Assembly (NCBI GenBank): GCA_009801015.1
Contig: VHZZ01000584.1
Coordinates: forward strand, 190,882-220,454
Source: Silene noctiflora
Lineage: Eukaryota; Streptophyta; Magnoliopsida; Caryophyllales; Caryophyllaceae
DNA length: 29,573 bases
Reading direction: 5' to 3'
In this document: positions 23,001 through 29,573 of the stretch, one piece after another
Position numbering within the stretch: the stretch's first letter is position 1
Layout of the letters: every line of letters starts with the position of its first letter
The notes under the pieces: generated by a model
What the model was told of the DNA's origin: nothing
The model's input: the letters and a program-made list of their open reading frames with translations, nothing else
The model's database searches: none
Translations under genes and position numbers: made by a program

Positions 23001-24593
23001 GTGTGTGTGTGTGTGTGTACAATGCATTTACATCTTACCAACAGAGGGGACTTGTAGTTTTGTTGGGAGGACTGAGCACCTTTTTGAGAGTATATAATTA
23101 AAAGATAATGATACAGGTTGCTTGAGTAATTCTCTAATCTCTGTGCATTCATCTTATCTGTCTACCAATTCCCGTGACTTGTGTGATGCTTAAATCTTCT
23201 CTCGAAAGCAAGCCCCGTGGCCCATTTTTAAGTGTTTCATTATCCCTTCAGCCAGAAAGTTTATTCGACTGCACTAGTCTGAGAGTTATGTACAATGCTG
23301 GGCAGGTTATTCTTAAGAATCTACCTCCAAACAGTTCTCTTATTGATGAGATAATGGATCGGATAAAGGATTTTCTTGTTAGCAAGGCATTGTTGAAGGG
23401 AGAGTATTCAGCTATGGCTCGTCCTTTGAGGCATCTTCGAGGAGAGAATGTAAGTTCATCTCGTTACACAAGCATTCCTCTGGTAACAATAAGAATGCTT
23501 ATGTGTCTAAAACCTAACTCTCATATAATGAAAAACTGACACATAAAGGAAGCTTCTTAAACTATTTTTAGTAACGAGGTGTACCCATATATTAGATGAC
23601 CAGAAAGCCAACGCTCTAACTATATTATGGAAATAGACTTGCAGATGCCAACCATGAGCTTAAGCTTTCTACATGTAAAGTCGTAAAGAGCTGGTGATCA
23701 ATTAGGTTACATAACGTCATTACTCCTATCAGCAACGGACGATCTTTTCACGTTATATTATCTATAACAAGTGGGGAATAAGTGGGTTGATAAGTAAAAC
23801 TACACCCTTATACGTAAAATTTGATCTCAAATTCTGACAGCCCCACCCCCACCTCAAACCGTCAACAGTTCCCACACCGTTTACAGGCTTATATGAGTCA
23901 TCCCCAGCCGACCAGGCCTAAACACTAGTGTAACCCAGATTTGATGTTATGAAGGGCTAAAATCTATATCATAAAAAGTTATGAATTATGGAAAGAGATT
24001 GAGAGGGTGAAGAGAGACATCTTGCGTTTCTTGTGTTTACTCATAGGAGTATATATAGTACATAGGTTCAGGGTTTATCGAATCCTAATTACATATATAA
24101 CGAACTACAGGCCCAATGTGACATCCGCATTAAATTATATTTCATAACAAAAATTTATTAAGAAAATTTCAATTTTGTTATTACTCAAGGGGCAACAGCC
24201 CTTGTGATACCCCTTACTCAGCCATAGCCCATATGACATAGGCAATTTCATTTTACCCAGGAATGGCGAATTGGGCCTACTATTCTGACTCTGTGCGAGC
24301 ATCTCTTTGTGAGTTTTGCTATTCGAATGCTGAGGAAACAAACAAATATAACTGTGGGGAAACTGAAGCTAAAAGAAAAATGGCCTGGAGGGGGTGAAGA
24401 GAAGAAGCCGAGTAGCAGCACAGGGGAGCCTACGAGGAAGTCGATATGGAGATGGGGGATCGGGAAGTTCATACTCTCCGCAGCACTGGCTTACATTGAT
24501 GGACGTTTGTGCCGCTGCATACCGAATCCTGTTGCAAGGAGGATTGTGAGTGGCTTTCTGTTGAGTTTACTGGATAATGATGATACTAAATGA
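1595..24593 (+). CDS. SHBY: VPS13-family lipid transfer protein, SHRUBBY-like (36 coding exons)
   Basis: VPS13 proteins are rod-shaped channels that move bulk phospholipid between membranes at contact sites. Arabidopsis SHBY was reported to bind SHORT-ROOT and affect root growth. My exons: 1595-1881, 1990-2080, 2734-4931, 5504-5618, 6589-7449, 7987-8269, 8417-8910, 9057-9186, 9276-9400, 11141-11778, 11870-11987, 12104-12220, 12310-12404, 13958-14100, 14394-14449, 14538-14751, 15772-16182, 16255-16529, 16673-16758, 16845-16931, 17087-17348, 17440-17868, 17950-18046, 18562-18875, 19602-19730, 19872-20039, 20147-20272, 20390-20479, 20896-21002, 21079-21227, 21903-21985, 22055-22150, 22252-22374, 22876-22959, 23306-23449, 24261-24593. 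All phases join, there is no internal stop, and the sum is 9558 nt (about 3185 aa). That is somewhat shorter than my memory of Arabidopsis SHBY (about 3400-3500 aa), so small exons may be missed. It lacks the MILDGLVRRLL start of the other plant VPS13 proteins. The family call is firm; the SHBY assignment is by recall. Confidence 0.88.
2181..2268 (+). mobile_element. 5'-truncated SINE tail with perfect 17-bp target duplication
   Basis: The 54-bp insert at 2198-2251 reads like the 3' end of Au/TS-like plant SINEs: a C-rich start, tatcccgcaatttgcgagag, cactggg, then tgttgttgatgttgttg. It is bracketed by two identical copies of ATACTATTATGTTTCTA (2181-2197 and 2252-2268). The duplication proves retroposition, and the missing A/B-box head shows 5' truncation. 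It sits in intron 2 of the SHBY-like gene, in the same orientation. Confidence 0.85.
2734..4931 (+). CDS. SHBY: SHBY-like exon 3: extended chorein / lipid-groove region
   Basis: This 2198-nt exon encodes residues of about 126-858 and is the largest in the gene. It opens GSALHESIERM after the DPQ of exon 2, a join typical of VPS13 (DPxGxxLHxxLE). It continues through alternating hydrophobic/polar strands such as LVLAHCRLHFHDARVRVEY and FSLSSCQLQMVRVFSNLLS. These are the beta-strands of the lipid groove. A basic segment (ASARRVARHRAACKAP) sits near 3490-3540. One base (4880) is N, leaving one residue unknown. The exon ends in phase 2 at ATCAG|gttgag and joins exon 4 to form an Arg codon (SIRDYFYSFGRSL). 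Confidence 0.9.
5504..9400 (+). CDS. SHBY: SHBY-like exons 4-9: middle of the lipid-transfer rod
   Basis: Six exons (5504-5618, 6589-7449, 7987-8269, 8417-8910, 9057-9186, 9276-9400) encode residues of about 859-1528. They join in frame with consensus GT-AG sites. Exon 5 carries an acidic, low-complexity insert around DDDVESDVSDVALSYWLML. Exon 7 includes a serine-rich stretch (SSKPLLSNQDSSSG and following), probably a loop outside the groove. Exons 8-9 end with PEGAIVAIQDAHQHMYVSVE, a well-conserved VPS13 segment. I infer a structural role as groove-forming beta-strands; there are no catalytic residues to look for in this family. Confidence 0.87.
5619..6588. other. Intron 4 with CT-rich insert bounded by short inverted repeats
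   Basis: Most of this 970-bp intron is unlike the others. From 5868 to about 6230 it is strongly CT-rich and from 6340 it becomes AG-rich. The edges are inverted: AAAACCCCTAACTTCCCTCC at 5869-5888 and its near complement at 6426-6443. That suggests an inserted element of about 575 bp. I see no clear target duplication and no protein domain. Open frames within it are by-products of the skewed composition. Confidence 0.4.
9600..9705 (+). mobile_element. tRNA-derived SINE-like element with A tail
   Basis: An A-box-like tagctcaagtgg lies at 9609-9620 and a B-box-like gggagttcgcttc at 9650-9662, at tRNA-like spacing. A short body and a run of ten A (9696-9705) follow. The flanks cctttctgtaag (left) and cctttgtttgtaag (right) are similar and could be a decayed target duplication. 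It belongs to a different SINE type from the TTG-tailed copies elsewhere in this gene. Confidence 0.55.
10731..10895 (+). mobile_element. Diverged SINE copy in intron 9
   Basis: The head aaagcaaaatg-ttcattaaagtatctgcgctt matches the heads of the clearer SINE copies at 12898 and 18094. The body keeps cacctggaaacagccgctct and ctccccttacct, and the 3' end keeps gaggtagtgggggtattgctgttgtcaattt. The copy is older than the others, with many substitutions and no target duplication that I can see. Confidence 0.5.
11141..14100 (+). CDS. SHBY: SHBY-like exons 10-14
   Basis: Exons 11141-11778, 11870-11987, 12104-12220, 12310-12404 and 13958-14100 encode residues of about 1529-1898. Recognisable family phrases include PLLQVTTDDTELTVQVLPQKT, LTQPIEICIYWRS, LTELSLDILLYLIGKLDLAGPF and SSSILANCCKV. 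The last two are strongly conserved in SHBY-type VPS13 proteins. The exon 10 donor is uncertain: the in-frame join requires ending at 11778 (CAAGT|gtttag), although CAA|gtgttt two bases earlier looks equally good but breaks the frame. Exon 13 ends in phase 2 and meets exon 14 across a 1.55-kb transposon-filled intron to read FFLRHLVDQS, which fits the family. Confidence 0.83.
12476..12742. mobile_element. Stowaway-type MITE in intron 13
   Basis: The right end reads GGGACGGAGGGAG followed by TA, the signature terminal repeat of Stowaway MITEs (Tc1/mariner-related, TA target). The left end, CTCGCTCCGCCCAAGTGAG, is its inverted partner. The repeat extends inward: aagtgagaagttatctatt on the left matches aatagatagcttctcactg on the right. 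The element is 267 bp. The right target TA is intact; the left has decayed to CA. Confidence 0.85.
12898..13137 (+). mobile_element. Au/TS-like tRNA-derived SINE in intron 13
   Basis: The element starts caaagactcattattctttgg and has an A-box-like tggctcactaaagtgg at 12947-12962 and a B-box-like cgatgcgattct near 12998. The 3' body has ggtaaggctgtgtacatccg, then cttatcctgcaatttgcggg and a TTG-type tail. The body ggtaaggctgygta and the GCGGGAG stem are hallmarks of the Au/TS SINE lineage. It is near full length and similar to the copy at 18094. I could not identify a target duplication. Confidence 0.8.
13180..13629. mobile_element. MITE with CTATGTTTATCAA terminal inverted repeats
   Basis: CTATGTTTATCAAAGATCAC at 13180 is mirrored by the complement of CTATGTTTATCAATGACC ending at 13629, bounding about 450 bp with no coding capacity. 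A further internal copy of the terminal motif (attgataaacac) occurs near 13525. The ends suggest a PIF/Harbinger or hAT-type non-autonomous element, but the target duplication is not clear, so the superfamily is open. Confidence 0.65.
14394..18875 (+). CDS. SHBY: SHBY-like exons 15-24: VAB / SHR-binding region
   Basis: Ten exons (14394-14449, 14538-14751, 15772-16182, 16255-16529, 16673-16758, 16845-16931, 17087-17348, 17440-17868, 17950-18046, 18562-18875) encode residues of about 1899-2642. Family landmarks include EGLSLTISPLLRIHNQTGF, VRVSNLLESDINVLLSE, VPRYIVSNESAERIFVRQ and the repeat-closing VYYVWDDLTRPRKLVV, then RPWKPF. In yeast VPS13 the equivalent VAB repeats bind adaptor proteins that choose the membrane contact site. 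In plants the region is annotated as SHR-BD. The exon 17 start at 15772, not the later AG at 15793, keeps the frame (GNFVFSFRPEID). Confidence 0.88.
14752..15771. other. Intron 16, about 1 kb, no element recognised
   Basis: The donor gtatgc and the acceptor gatgcag are clear. The interior is T-rich, with a long T/C run at 15257-15285. I see no terminal inverted repeats, SINE boxes or coding segment in it. Confidence 0.6.
18078..18525 (+). mobile_element. SINE plus partial second copy in intron 23, sharing one flanking duplication
   Basis: The first copy (18094-18348) has an A-box-like tggctcactaaagcgg (18143-18158), a B-box-like cgttcgattc (18189), a run of 14 C, and the tail ggtaatgtcattgttgttg. 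A second copy lacking the head (about 18385-18506) repeats the body and has an identical end. The outer flanks TTGATATCACCGTAATCAA (18078-18096) and TTGATATCATCGTAGTCAA (18507-18525) differ at two positions. This looks like one insertion later duplicated in tandem, or a second SINE nested at the same site. Confidence 0.75.
19017..19254. mobile_element. Putative MITE in intron 24
   Basis: About 235 bp run from agagcatgtttgaccta to aggccaaacacacactta, with imperfect inverted ends of the TAGAGCATGTTTGGCC type common in plant hAT-like MITEs. A short actta occurs at both edges and may be part of a target duplication. The interior is AT-rich and non-coding. Confidence 0.45.
19602..24593 (+). CDS. 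SHBY: SHBY-like exons 25-36: conserved C-terminal VPS13/ATG2-like region
   Basis: Twelve exons (19602-19730, 19872-20039, 20147-20272, 20390-20479, 20896-21002, 21079-21227, 21903-21985, 22055-22150, 22252-22374, 22876-22959, 23306-23449, 24261-24593) encode residues of about 2643-3185. Highly conserved blocks include VDEKWAGAPYAAMLRRH, SYSSYSSGQETLRSLLHSV, ELNGVLVTHAL, SWYAMRAIYIAKGSQLLPP, ILFAAVTEVTDSVLKGAE and LKLAMEPSVLGTAFLEGG. The end is DGRLCRCIPNPVARRIVSG, then LLSLLDNDDTK and TGA. In VPS13 this region holds the ATG2-C/DH-like helices and PH-like domain that anchor the acceptor end of the bridge on membranes. The exon 32 acceptor at 22054 is used; the nearby AG at 22067 would bring in a stop. 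Confidence 0.92.
20664..20686. repeat. Perfect short hairpin in intron 28
   Basis: AAATCAGCCG, a 3-nt loop and CGGCTGATTT form a 10-bp perfect stem. It sits in an otherwise AT-rich intron beside a GC-richer patch (cgtcggccaactcggtccgatgcg). No function is evident. Confidence 0.6.
22465..22564. mobile_element. 100-bp foldback / mini-MITE in intron 33
   Basis: A perfect 19-bp inverted repeat, TATTAGAGAATATTATATT at 22472-22490 and its complement at 22504-22522, encloses a 13-nt loop. A second inverted pair, TAGGAC at 22465 and GTCCTA ending at 22564, bounds a 100-bp unit. The right half also contains two extra copies of the aatattctctaatacactata type. This resembles a small AT-rich MITE; the superfamily is unknown. 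Confidence 0.65.
22999..23018. repeat. (GT)10 microsatellite in intron 34
   Basis: Ten uninterrupted GT units lie 40 bp inside intron 34, soon after its donor gtttct. It is a likely polymorphic marker; no effect on splicing is evident from sequence. Confidence 0.9.
23945..24149 (-). mobile_element. Probable short solo LTR (copia-like) in intron 35
   Basis: The segment begins TGTTATGAA and ends TTCATAACA, a perfect 9-bp inverted pair with TG...CA ends, as in LTRs. On the minus strand it carries actatatatactcc (a TATA-like box) followed by gagtaaacacaaga and a CT-rich stretch, the usual order in copia-type LTRs. The length (205 bp) would fit a small copia or TRIM LTR. No matching 5-bp target duplication is visible, so the call is tentative. 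Confidence 0.45.
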
Positions 24594-25700
24594 TGATGAT
24601 GAAAGGAACCTGGCGAGGATCCTCTGGAACAAGTCAAGGCCAAATCAGTATACATGGTTATGGCCTATGGCTAACACAAACCTCACATTCAGTTGGTAGG
24701 GATACGCAATGGCCTGATAAGAGACCTTTGACAGACCCAAGTTTGATCTCTATTGCTTGGCCAATAGATGGCGGTTTCTAGGAGACATAGTAAAATTCAA
24801 CTTGTACAGTTATAGGTATAGTTCTGCAGGATCTATGAATGTATCATAGTTCACAAACCACACCAATACTGTTCGGGGGATGCTCAGTGCAGGAGATGAA
24901 CTGGCAGGCATTGGTTCGCATACACAGCGTACACAAGTTTGTGCATTGTGCCTTTTCTTCTGTCCTTAAAATTTTGCTCAACAATGGTTTAGGTTTGATG
25001 TGTAAAATGTTAATTTCTGTTCCCCCTTAGCAGCATGTAACTGAATTATAACCTTAAAATTCTGTGGCTTATCACTAATGCAGTCATCAGTTCCAAATTG
25101 AGTTAATTTTGTCATCATCTATTCTCGTAAACCCATGGGCATACAGCACAAAGACTAGTTTCCTTCAAAGCCAACACATACGTTTGTAGCAAGGTCAATC
25201 GAAGTGCCTAAACATGGGTTACGTGCTTCATGAAATTCTATGTCGAGATCATTTACAACGAGCACATGAATACATAGTATCCCCTGAGCGGTGAGTCGAA
25301 CCCACAAAAGTTGCGCAAAAATTGTATTGCTCACAAGAGGGACTTTCCTTTGTTAATGGCGATGATGACAGTAGTTCAAACAAATATAGCATTAATGTTC
25401 ATGTTCAACTCGCAACACGCACCAAGGAGTCACACTTTTAACCGCATAATCCCTGAGAATTGTGCGTGGTTCTTTCACTTCGAACCCTTAGATTTCTTAT
25501 TTTCGTTCATATATTTTCATTTTTGTTTTTAGTTTCATTTTAGTACTCTAAGACTACTTCTTGCGTGTCGAATCTTGGAGTCTCGTTTTTAGTTTAAGAT
25601 AAGTTTTTAGGTGTTTAGAAAATGTATCGCTATTCAGCACAATCAATGTATCCTGTTAAAGGAACCAAACTATCAAATAAGCCTCTTTGAGGAGTGTTAG
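24594..25700. other. 3' flank of the SHBY-like gene and possible U3 of a gypsy LTR
   Basis: After the TGA at 24591-24593 the sequence is non-coding. The gene's 3' untranslated region probably occupies the first few hundred bases. I see no strong AATAAA, but plant signals are often weak. Somewhere before 25700 the U3 part of the downstream gypsy 5' LTR should begin. I could not find its TG start or a target duplication, so no boundary is given. Confidence 0.45.
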
Positions 25701-26026
25701 TCTATAAAAACCGCTTCTCATCTTTAAACTTGATATTGCTTGTCTCTTGCTTTCAATAATCGTATTGCTTACTTTTATTTATTGCTTTCGTGTGCCGGAC
25801 TTTGATAATCGTGAGTAGGAGTTCCGACACACACCTCGAGTTCCGAGAAACGTGCTAGTGGGAGATCCCTCACTAGTATGACACCCTTGTTGCTTGCATT
25901 CTTGTCCTAGAGTCGGGCAAGGGTGCGCACCACGATCCGGCTAAAGTATCGATGTGACATTTGGTATCACAGCCTGGTCTTTGGACAGGCTTTTGCAAGC
26001 CGCATTTGTTCATCGTAATCGAGAAA

Positions 26027-27250
26027 ATGGGCAAAAGTATGGAAGAGCGATAGTGCTACTTAGAGGATGCGTTCGATACTAAGGGTAAGATTATCCGTCA
26101 GACTCTTTAAAGTCTTAAGACTCTGCCACATCAGCTTACCACTAACTTTTATTATTTCTTTATTGTTCAGACTTACCTCAGACTCACCTCAGACTTTATA
26201 CATTATCCGTCAGACTCACTTCAAACTCTACTTTTCTACTTTCCACTTCACTTACTTTTTTTTTCAAAAAAAAAATGTCACATGGTATCCATTAATTGGA
26301 TACTTTCCACTCATGGTGGGGTCAAGACTCACCTAAAGTCTTAAGTTGAGTCTTAGATTTCCAAGACTCAACTTAAGACTTTGTCAAGACTTTTGTAGAT
26401 TATTGGTAGTCTTGAGTGAGTCTTGTCTTAAGACTTACCAAAGTCTTGTCTCAAGACTAACAATAATCTTATCCTAAGCTTCCGAAACTCAAGACCATCG
26501 TGACACGGATGGGGGCGAGCCTCGAGGTGTTGGATAAGACGGTTAGTGGCCTCGAGTCGACGATGATTGGGATAGATACCCGGATCGATGCGATCAGGGA
26601 TGCGTTCTCTGGAAACCGGGAGGAAAAGATCGCTCACCTCCATCGAAAGATCGAGGACCTAGAGAATACTTGCGCCACGCTCATGAAAGTCGTGGCCAAT
26701 GACAGGAAATCTTTGGGGACCCGCAAGGTGAATGCGCCCCAAACGTATCTACGATGGGGCGAGGGATTCTAAAGTTGTCAATAACTTCATTTTCGATATG
26801 GAGCAGTACTTCCGAGTAAGTGGGCTCGATGAGGAAGCGAAAGTGGACACAGCGAGCATGTACTTGACGGACAATGCCAAGATGTGGTGGAGGGGTAAGT
26901 ACAAGGAAATGGAAGTGGGCACAATTGCGGTGACATCGTGGGACGATTTCAAGAGGATTTTAAGGGATCACTTCTATCCCGAGAACACTGAGTTTGTCGC
27001 TCGGCGAAAGCTGAAGCGCACCAAATCAATCCGGGATAATGTGAGGGAGTTCTCAGCGTGCATGCTCGAAATTTCCGAGATGACTGAGACGGAGAAAACA
27101 TTCGAGTTCATCAATGGATTGAAGAGGTGGGCTCAACATGAGGTAATGAGGCTGAACCCCAAAACTCTTCTTGAGGCCATATCTGCCGCTTCTCTACTTC
27201 CACGGGGAGCGACAGGTGCCTCGAGATGCGGCACCAACAGAGAATACTGA
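26027..27250 (+). pseudogene. Degenerate Ty3/gypsy gag
   Basis: The reading frame starts with ATG at 26027, just downstream of the primer-binding site. It meets an in-frame TAG at 26051, is cut by a MITE after 26083, resumes at about 26474 and shifts by one frame near 26732-26745. The best-preserved part (26762-27200) is a Retrotrans_gag domain, recognisable by FDMEQYFRVSGL, MYLTDNAKMWWRGKY, WDDFKRILRDHFYPEN and LKRTKSIRDNVREF. Upstream is a coiled-coil-like stretch (LDKTVSGLESTMIGIDTRID). The zinc knuckle expected after the gag domain and all of pol are absent. It is not functional. Confidence 0.85.
26084..26473. mobile_element. 390-bp MITE inserted in the gypsy gag
   Basis: The ends GGTAAGATTAT (26084) and the complement GATAAGATTAT (ending 26473) form inverted termini. 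CTAAG directly flanks both sides (26079-26083 and 26474-26478), giving a 5-bp target duplication; a 3-bp TAA duplication with slightly longer termini fits equally well. The interior is built of many short AGTCTTAAGACT and CAAGACT variants and is highly self-complementary. Ignoring the 395-nt insertion restores the gag frame on both sides, which independently confirms the boundaries. Superfamily not assigned; TAA would suit PIF/Harbinger. Confidence 0.8.
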
Positions 27251-27689
27251 TGCGCCTTAGCATGGGTCTAATTGAAAGAGGCTCGCAGGCTACTTTGGTT
27301 TCGATTGGGAACAGTCGGTTTTACACACAAGGGAGTCAAGCTCAATCGAAGAGTAACGAGAACTCATCCACAAGCTCGTCTTCGAAGTTGAGAAATTTTA
27401 CCGTGTCTACAACGAAGAAGTCGTTTGCGTATTTTAAAAACCGCTTCTCATCTTTAAGCTTGATATTGCTTGTTTTTTTTGCTTTCAATAATCATATTGC
27501 TTACTTTTATTGCTTTCGTGTGCCGGACTTTGATAATCGTGATTAGGATTTCCGACACACCTCCCGAGTCTTGAGAAACATGCTAATGGGCGATCTCTCA
27601 CTAGTACGAGACCTTTGTTGCTTGCATTCTTGCCTTAGAGTCGGGCAAGGGTGCGCACCACGATCCGACTAAAGTACTGAACCGTGATA

Positions 27690-27858
27690 CTTGGCATGTT
27701 CAGTGGAGATTTTAGATTTTGTCAATAGTGCCACTTAAATATGGTACGTTCTAACCACTGTAGACTAAAATTATACTTGTGCTTCTCAATTAATTATTTA
27801 CCTTTTTCTTTAATTTTTTATAGGTATTTTTATCAAATGTAAGCAAATGAGTAAGACG
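27690..27858. other. AT-rich spacer
   Basis: This is non-coding sequence between the gypsy remnant and the next repeat. Nothing is recognised. Confidence 0.4.
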
Positions 27859-28950
27859 TAGGGGTGATAACGAGACGAAACATCTCGCGAGCTACTCAAA
27901 CTCGGCTCGTTAGAACTCGGTCAAAATGTGGCTCATGCGAGCTAGACGTAAATTTGGGTTCGGCTCGAGAGTTTAACGAGTTAAGCCGAGCTAATGTTTG
28001 CTCAGCTGAAAAAATCGCGAGCAGTTCGATTTGTGTGATTAGATAATAATATTTTGATGCTCTTATTTTATAAAAATATTAAATGTTCTCACTATTTTGG
28101 CTAATGCTTTTATATATAACTTACGAATCTTGTTCCTGTTATTGAAAATACTACGAAAGGAAAAAATGAATATTTAACAATGAGTTTTTTTATCAAACAC
28201 AACCTTTAATAAAAAAATAAATAAATTCAAACACCACCTTTAAAAAAAAGTTTGTTAAACACAACCTTTAATAAATTTTTTATTTGTCAAACACGATATT
28301 TTGAAAGGAAGACTCAGCATTTTTGCCAGAGTTTGACTATTTACAACGGAGTGACTTGTAGTCGATGTTTGAGATAGCAAACGAGAACGGTTTGAGGTGT
28401 TCTTGGACTCGTTGGAAAGGTGGGAGTACAGGCTTTACAGCGGTTGTCAACACGGTGGTTAAACGAGGCCTTATGTGGGGTAGATTGATGTGTAAAGTAA
28501 GGCCACCATGTTGACAACCCCTGAAAAAGCTTGTATTCCCATCTTTCCAACGAGCCCAAGAATACCACAAACCAACCTCATTTGTTATCTCAAATATAGA
28601 CTGAAAGTCACCCCATTGCAAGTGAACAAGTAGTTGTCGGAATCCGGCCAAAAAGTCTTGTTTGATAAAAAAAAAATTATTAAAGGTTGTGTTTGACAAA
28701 AAGTTTTTAAAATGTGGTGTTTGAAATATTTTTTTTTTTTTTAAAAAGTTGTGTTTGACAAACAAACCCTTTAACAATTATATATAGACTAGAGTTCGGC
28801 TAAAAGTCTGTTTTAAGCTTGTAAACTTGATAATGAACTAAATTTTTTCAAGGTTAGGTAAATTCAAGATTGACTTTAACTCGAGTTTTACTTCACGAGT
28901 ACAAGTCGAATAAGGAAAAGCTCCTACTCGACTAGACTCATTATAAACCA
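27859..28950. mobile_element. hAT-like GAGCTCGGCTCG-type repeat, split by a later insertion
   Basis: The left part (27859-28040) begins taggggtgataacgag and contains gcgagctactcaaactcggctcg and related phrases. The right part (28785-28950) has gagttcggct, ctcgagttttacttcacgag, gctcctactcgactag and actcattataaacc. Repeats that begin TAGGGGTG and are full of GAGCTCGGCTCG are widespread in eudicots and usually classed as non-autonomous hAT-like elements. The two parts are separated by the foldback element at 28182-28769. Outer boundaries are approximate and I see no clear 8-bp target duplication. Confidence 0.45.
28182..28769. mobile_element. Mutator-like foldback element with perfect 9-bp target duplication
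   Basis: TTTAACAAT flanks the element on both sides (28173-28181 and 28770-28778); 9-bp duplications are typical of Mutator-like elements. The arms 28182-28458 and 28503-28769 are inverted copies. Their ends share TTTATCAAACACAACC-type sequence, subterminal copies of TCAAACACMACCTTTAAT follow, and the inner parts share CTCGTTGGAAAG and GGTTGTCAACA-GGTGG. The loop is about 44 nt. No transposase is encoded, so it is a non-autonomous long-TIR element. Minus-strand open frames across it are by-products of the repeat. Confidence 0.85.
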
Positions 28951-29093
28951 ATAGGGGCTGAAGAACCCAAGTCTTTTCACCTTTGATTCGTCCACATAAC
29001 TTGTTGCAAAAAGATGTATTGAGAGGAGGAAGCTATTCATCGAGTCCTTAAATAAACCACTATCTTGTCTTTGATTGACTATTCTCTGAACAC
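28951..29093. other. Spacer, nothing recognised
   Basis: Non-coding, moderately AT-rich sequence between two repeats. No motif found. Confidence 0.35.
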
Positions 29094-29273
29094 AAATTAT
29101 TCTTTAAGACGAAAATAGCCGTCTTAGACCTTAAGATGAAACAAATATATATTAAATTACATGACAAGTTGCTTATTCAGTGTCAAAAATTTTGACTTTA
29201 TTAGGTTCATGTCATAGAATTTGACCCGTTTTAAGATTTAAGACGAGTACACCATTTTAAACAAGAATTATTG
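29094..29273. mobile_element. Putative MITE with imperfect inverted ends
   Basis: aattattctttaagacg, with gtcttagaccttaagatg behind it, is loosely mirrored by cgttttaagatttaagacg and acaagaattatt at the right end. About 180 bp lie between, with no coding potential. The match is imperfect and no target duplication was confirmed. Confidence 0.4.
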
Positions 29274-29573
29274 TTGTCCGAAAAATGTTGGGTTGTCAAG
29301 TATTATGTAAAAAGTAGAGAAAAGTAGGAGCAACGCACCATTTTTGAAGTTACCGACTAACATATAATTATATAAAATGAGTGACCTTTTTTATGTGCTA
29401 TCGACCGACGACAAGAATTGTTAATTACATGCATGAACTAAATGTGAATGCGGGTTTTGATCCTTGAAACCATTAACAAAACATATCATGTTTTATTTGA
29501 GACCTTCGCATTCTCGTAACATCATCATAACTCATAATTTATTGTCTTGCAGTCCACTATATATATATATATA
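29274..29573. other. AT-rich right edge with an (AT)n run
   Basis: No gene or element is recognised. The window ends in an uninterrupted AT dinucleotide run beginning at about 29559 and continuing off the edge. Confidence 0.5.

Larger units (their letters stand above)
25702..27689 (+). mobile_element. Truncated Ty3/gypsy retrotransposon (R-U5, PBS, gag, R-U5)
   Basis: A TATA box (ctataaaa, 25702-25709) precedes about 250 bp of LTR sequence that ends at GTGACA (25959). The primer-binding site TGGTATCACAGCC (25962-25974), one base off the usual complement of initiator Met-tRNA, follows directly. A broken gag follows (26027 to about 27250). At 27434-27689 the LTR sequence recurs, from the TATA-proximal AAAAACCGCTTCTCATC to GTGATA. 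No protease, reverse transcriptase, RNase H or integrase and no U3 lie between, so the element has lost most of its interior. The two copies differ by scattered substitutions and small indels, which indicates an old insertion. Confidence 0.82.

Noticed and set aside
27226..27546. Open frame after gag as a possible separate protein
   Set aside because: It spans the decayed gag tail and the LTR copy in a shifted frame; no zinc knuckle or protease motif is present.
28337..28777. 146-codon minus-strand open frame
   Set aside because: It runs across the loop and right arm of the foldback element and has low-complexity residues; it shows no transposase or other domain.

Overview
This is plant nuclear DNA: long spliced genes with GT-AG introns, T-rich intron 3' ends, tRNA-derived SINEs, MITEs and a Ty3/gypsy fragment. 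Protein similarity and repeat types point to a core eudicot. The SINE tails end in TTG repeats, as in some Solanaceae and Amaranthaceae families, but the species cannot be fixed from the window.

One gene dominates. On the + strand, from about 1595 to 24593, I can thread 36 coding exons whose phases all agree and whose summed length (9558 nt) is a multiple of three, giving about 3185 residues. The product is a VPS13-family bridge-like lipid transfer protein, closest in my recall to Arabidopsis SHRUBBY (SHBY, At5g24740). The chorein-like N terminus lies in exons 1-3, the middle of the lipid-transfer rod in exons 4-14, the VAB/SHR-binding region in exons 15-24, and the conserved C-terminal VPS13/ATG2-like region in exons 25-36.

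Upstream (1-1594) lie a two-unit tandem repeat of about 120 bp, a possible small minus-strand gene or pseudogene (360 to about 760) with a pyrimidine-rich leader, and a shared intergenic region with an 18-G run. The introns of the large gene hold many mobile-element remnants: Au/TS-like SINE copies, one a 54-bp tail with a perfect 17-bp target duplication; a Stowaway MITE; other foldback elements; and a probable solo LTR.

Downstream (24594-29573) is the gene's 3' flank, then a degraded Ty3/gypsy element (R-U5, primer-binding site, broken gag, second R-U5) whose gag is split by a 390-bp MITE. Beyond it is a hAT-like GAGCTCGGCTCG-type repeat interrupted by a 588-bp Mutator-like foldback with a perfect 9-bp target duplication, and a last MITE-like repeat.

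I see no new biological system. The interest is in splicing details (a GC-AG intron, an ambiguous donor) and in well-preserved nested insertions.
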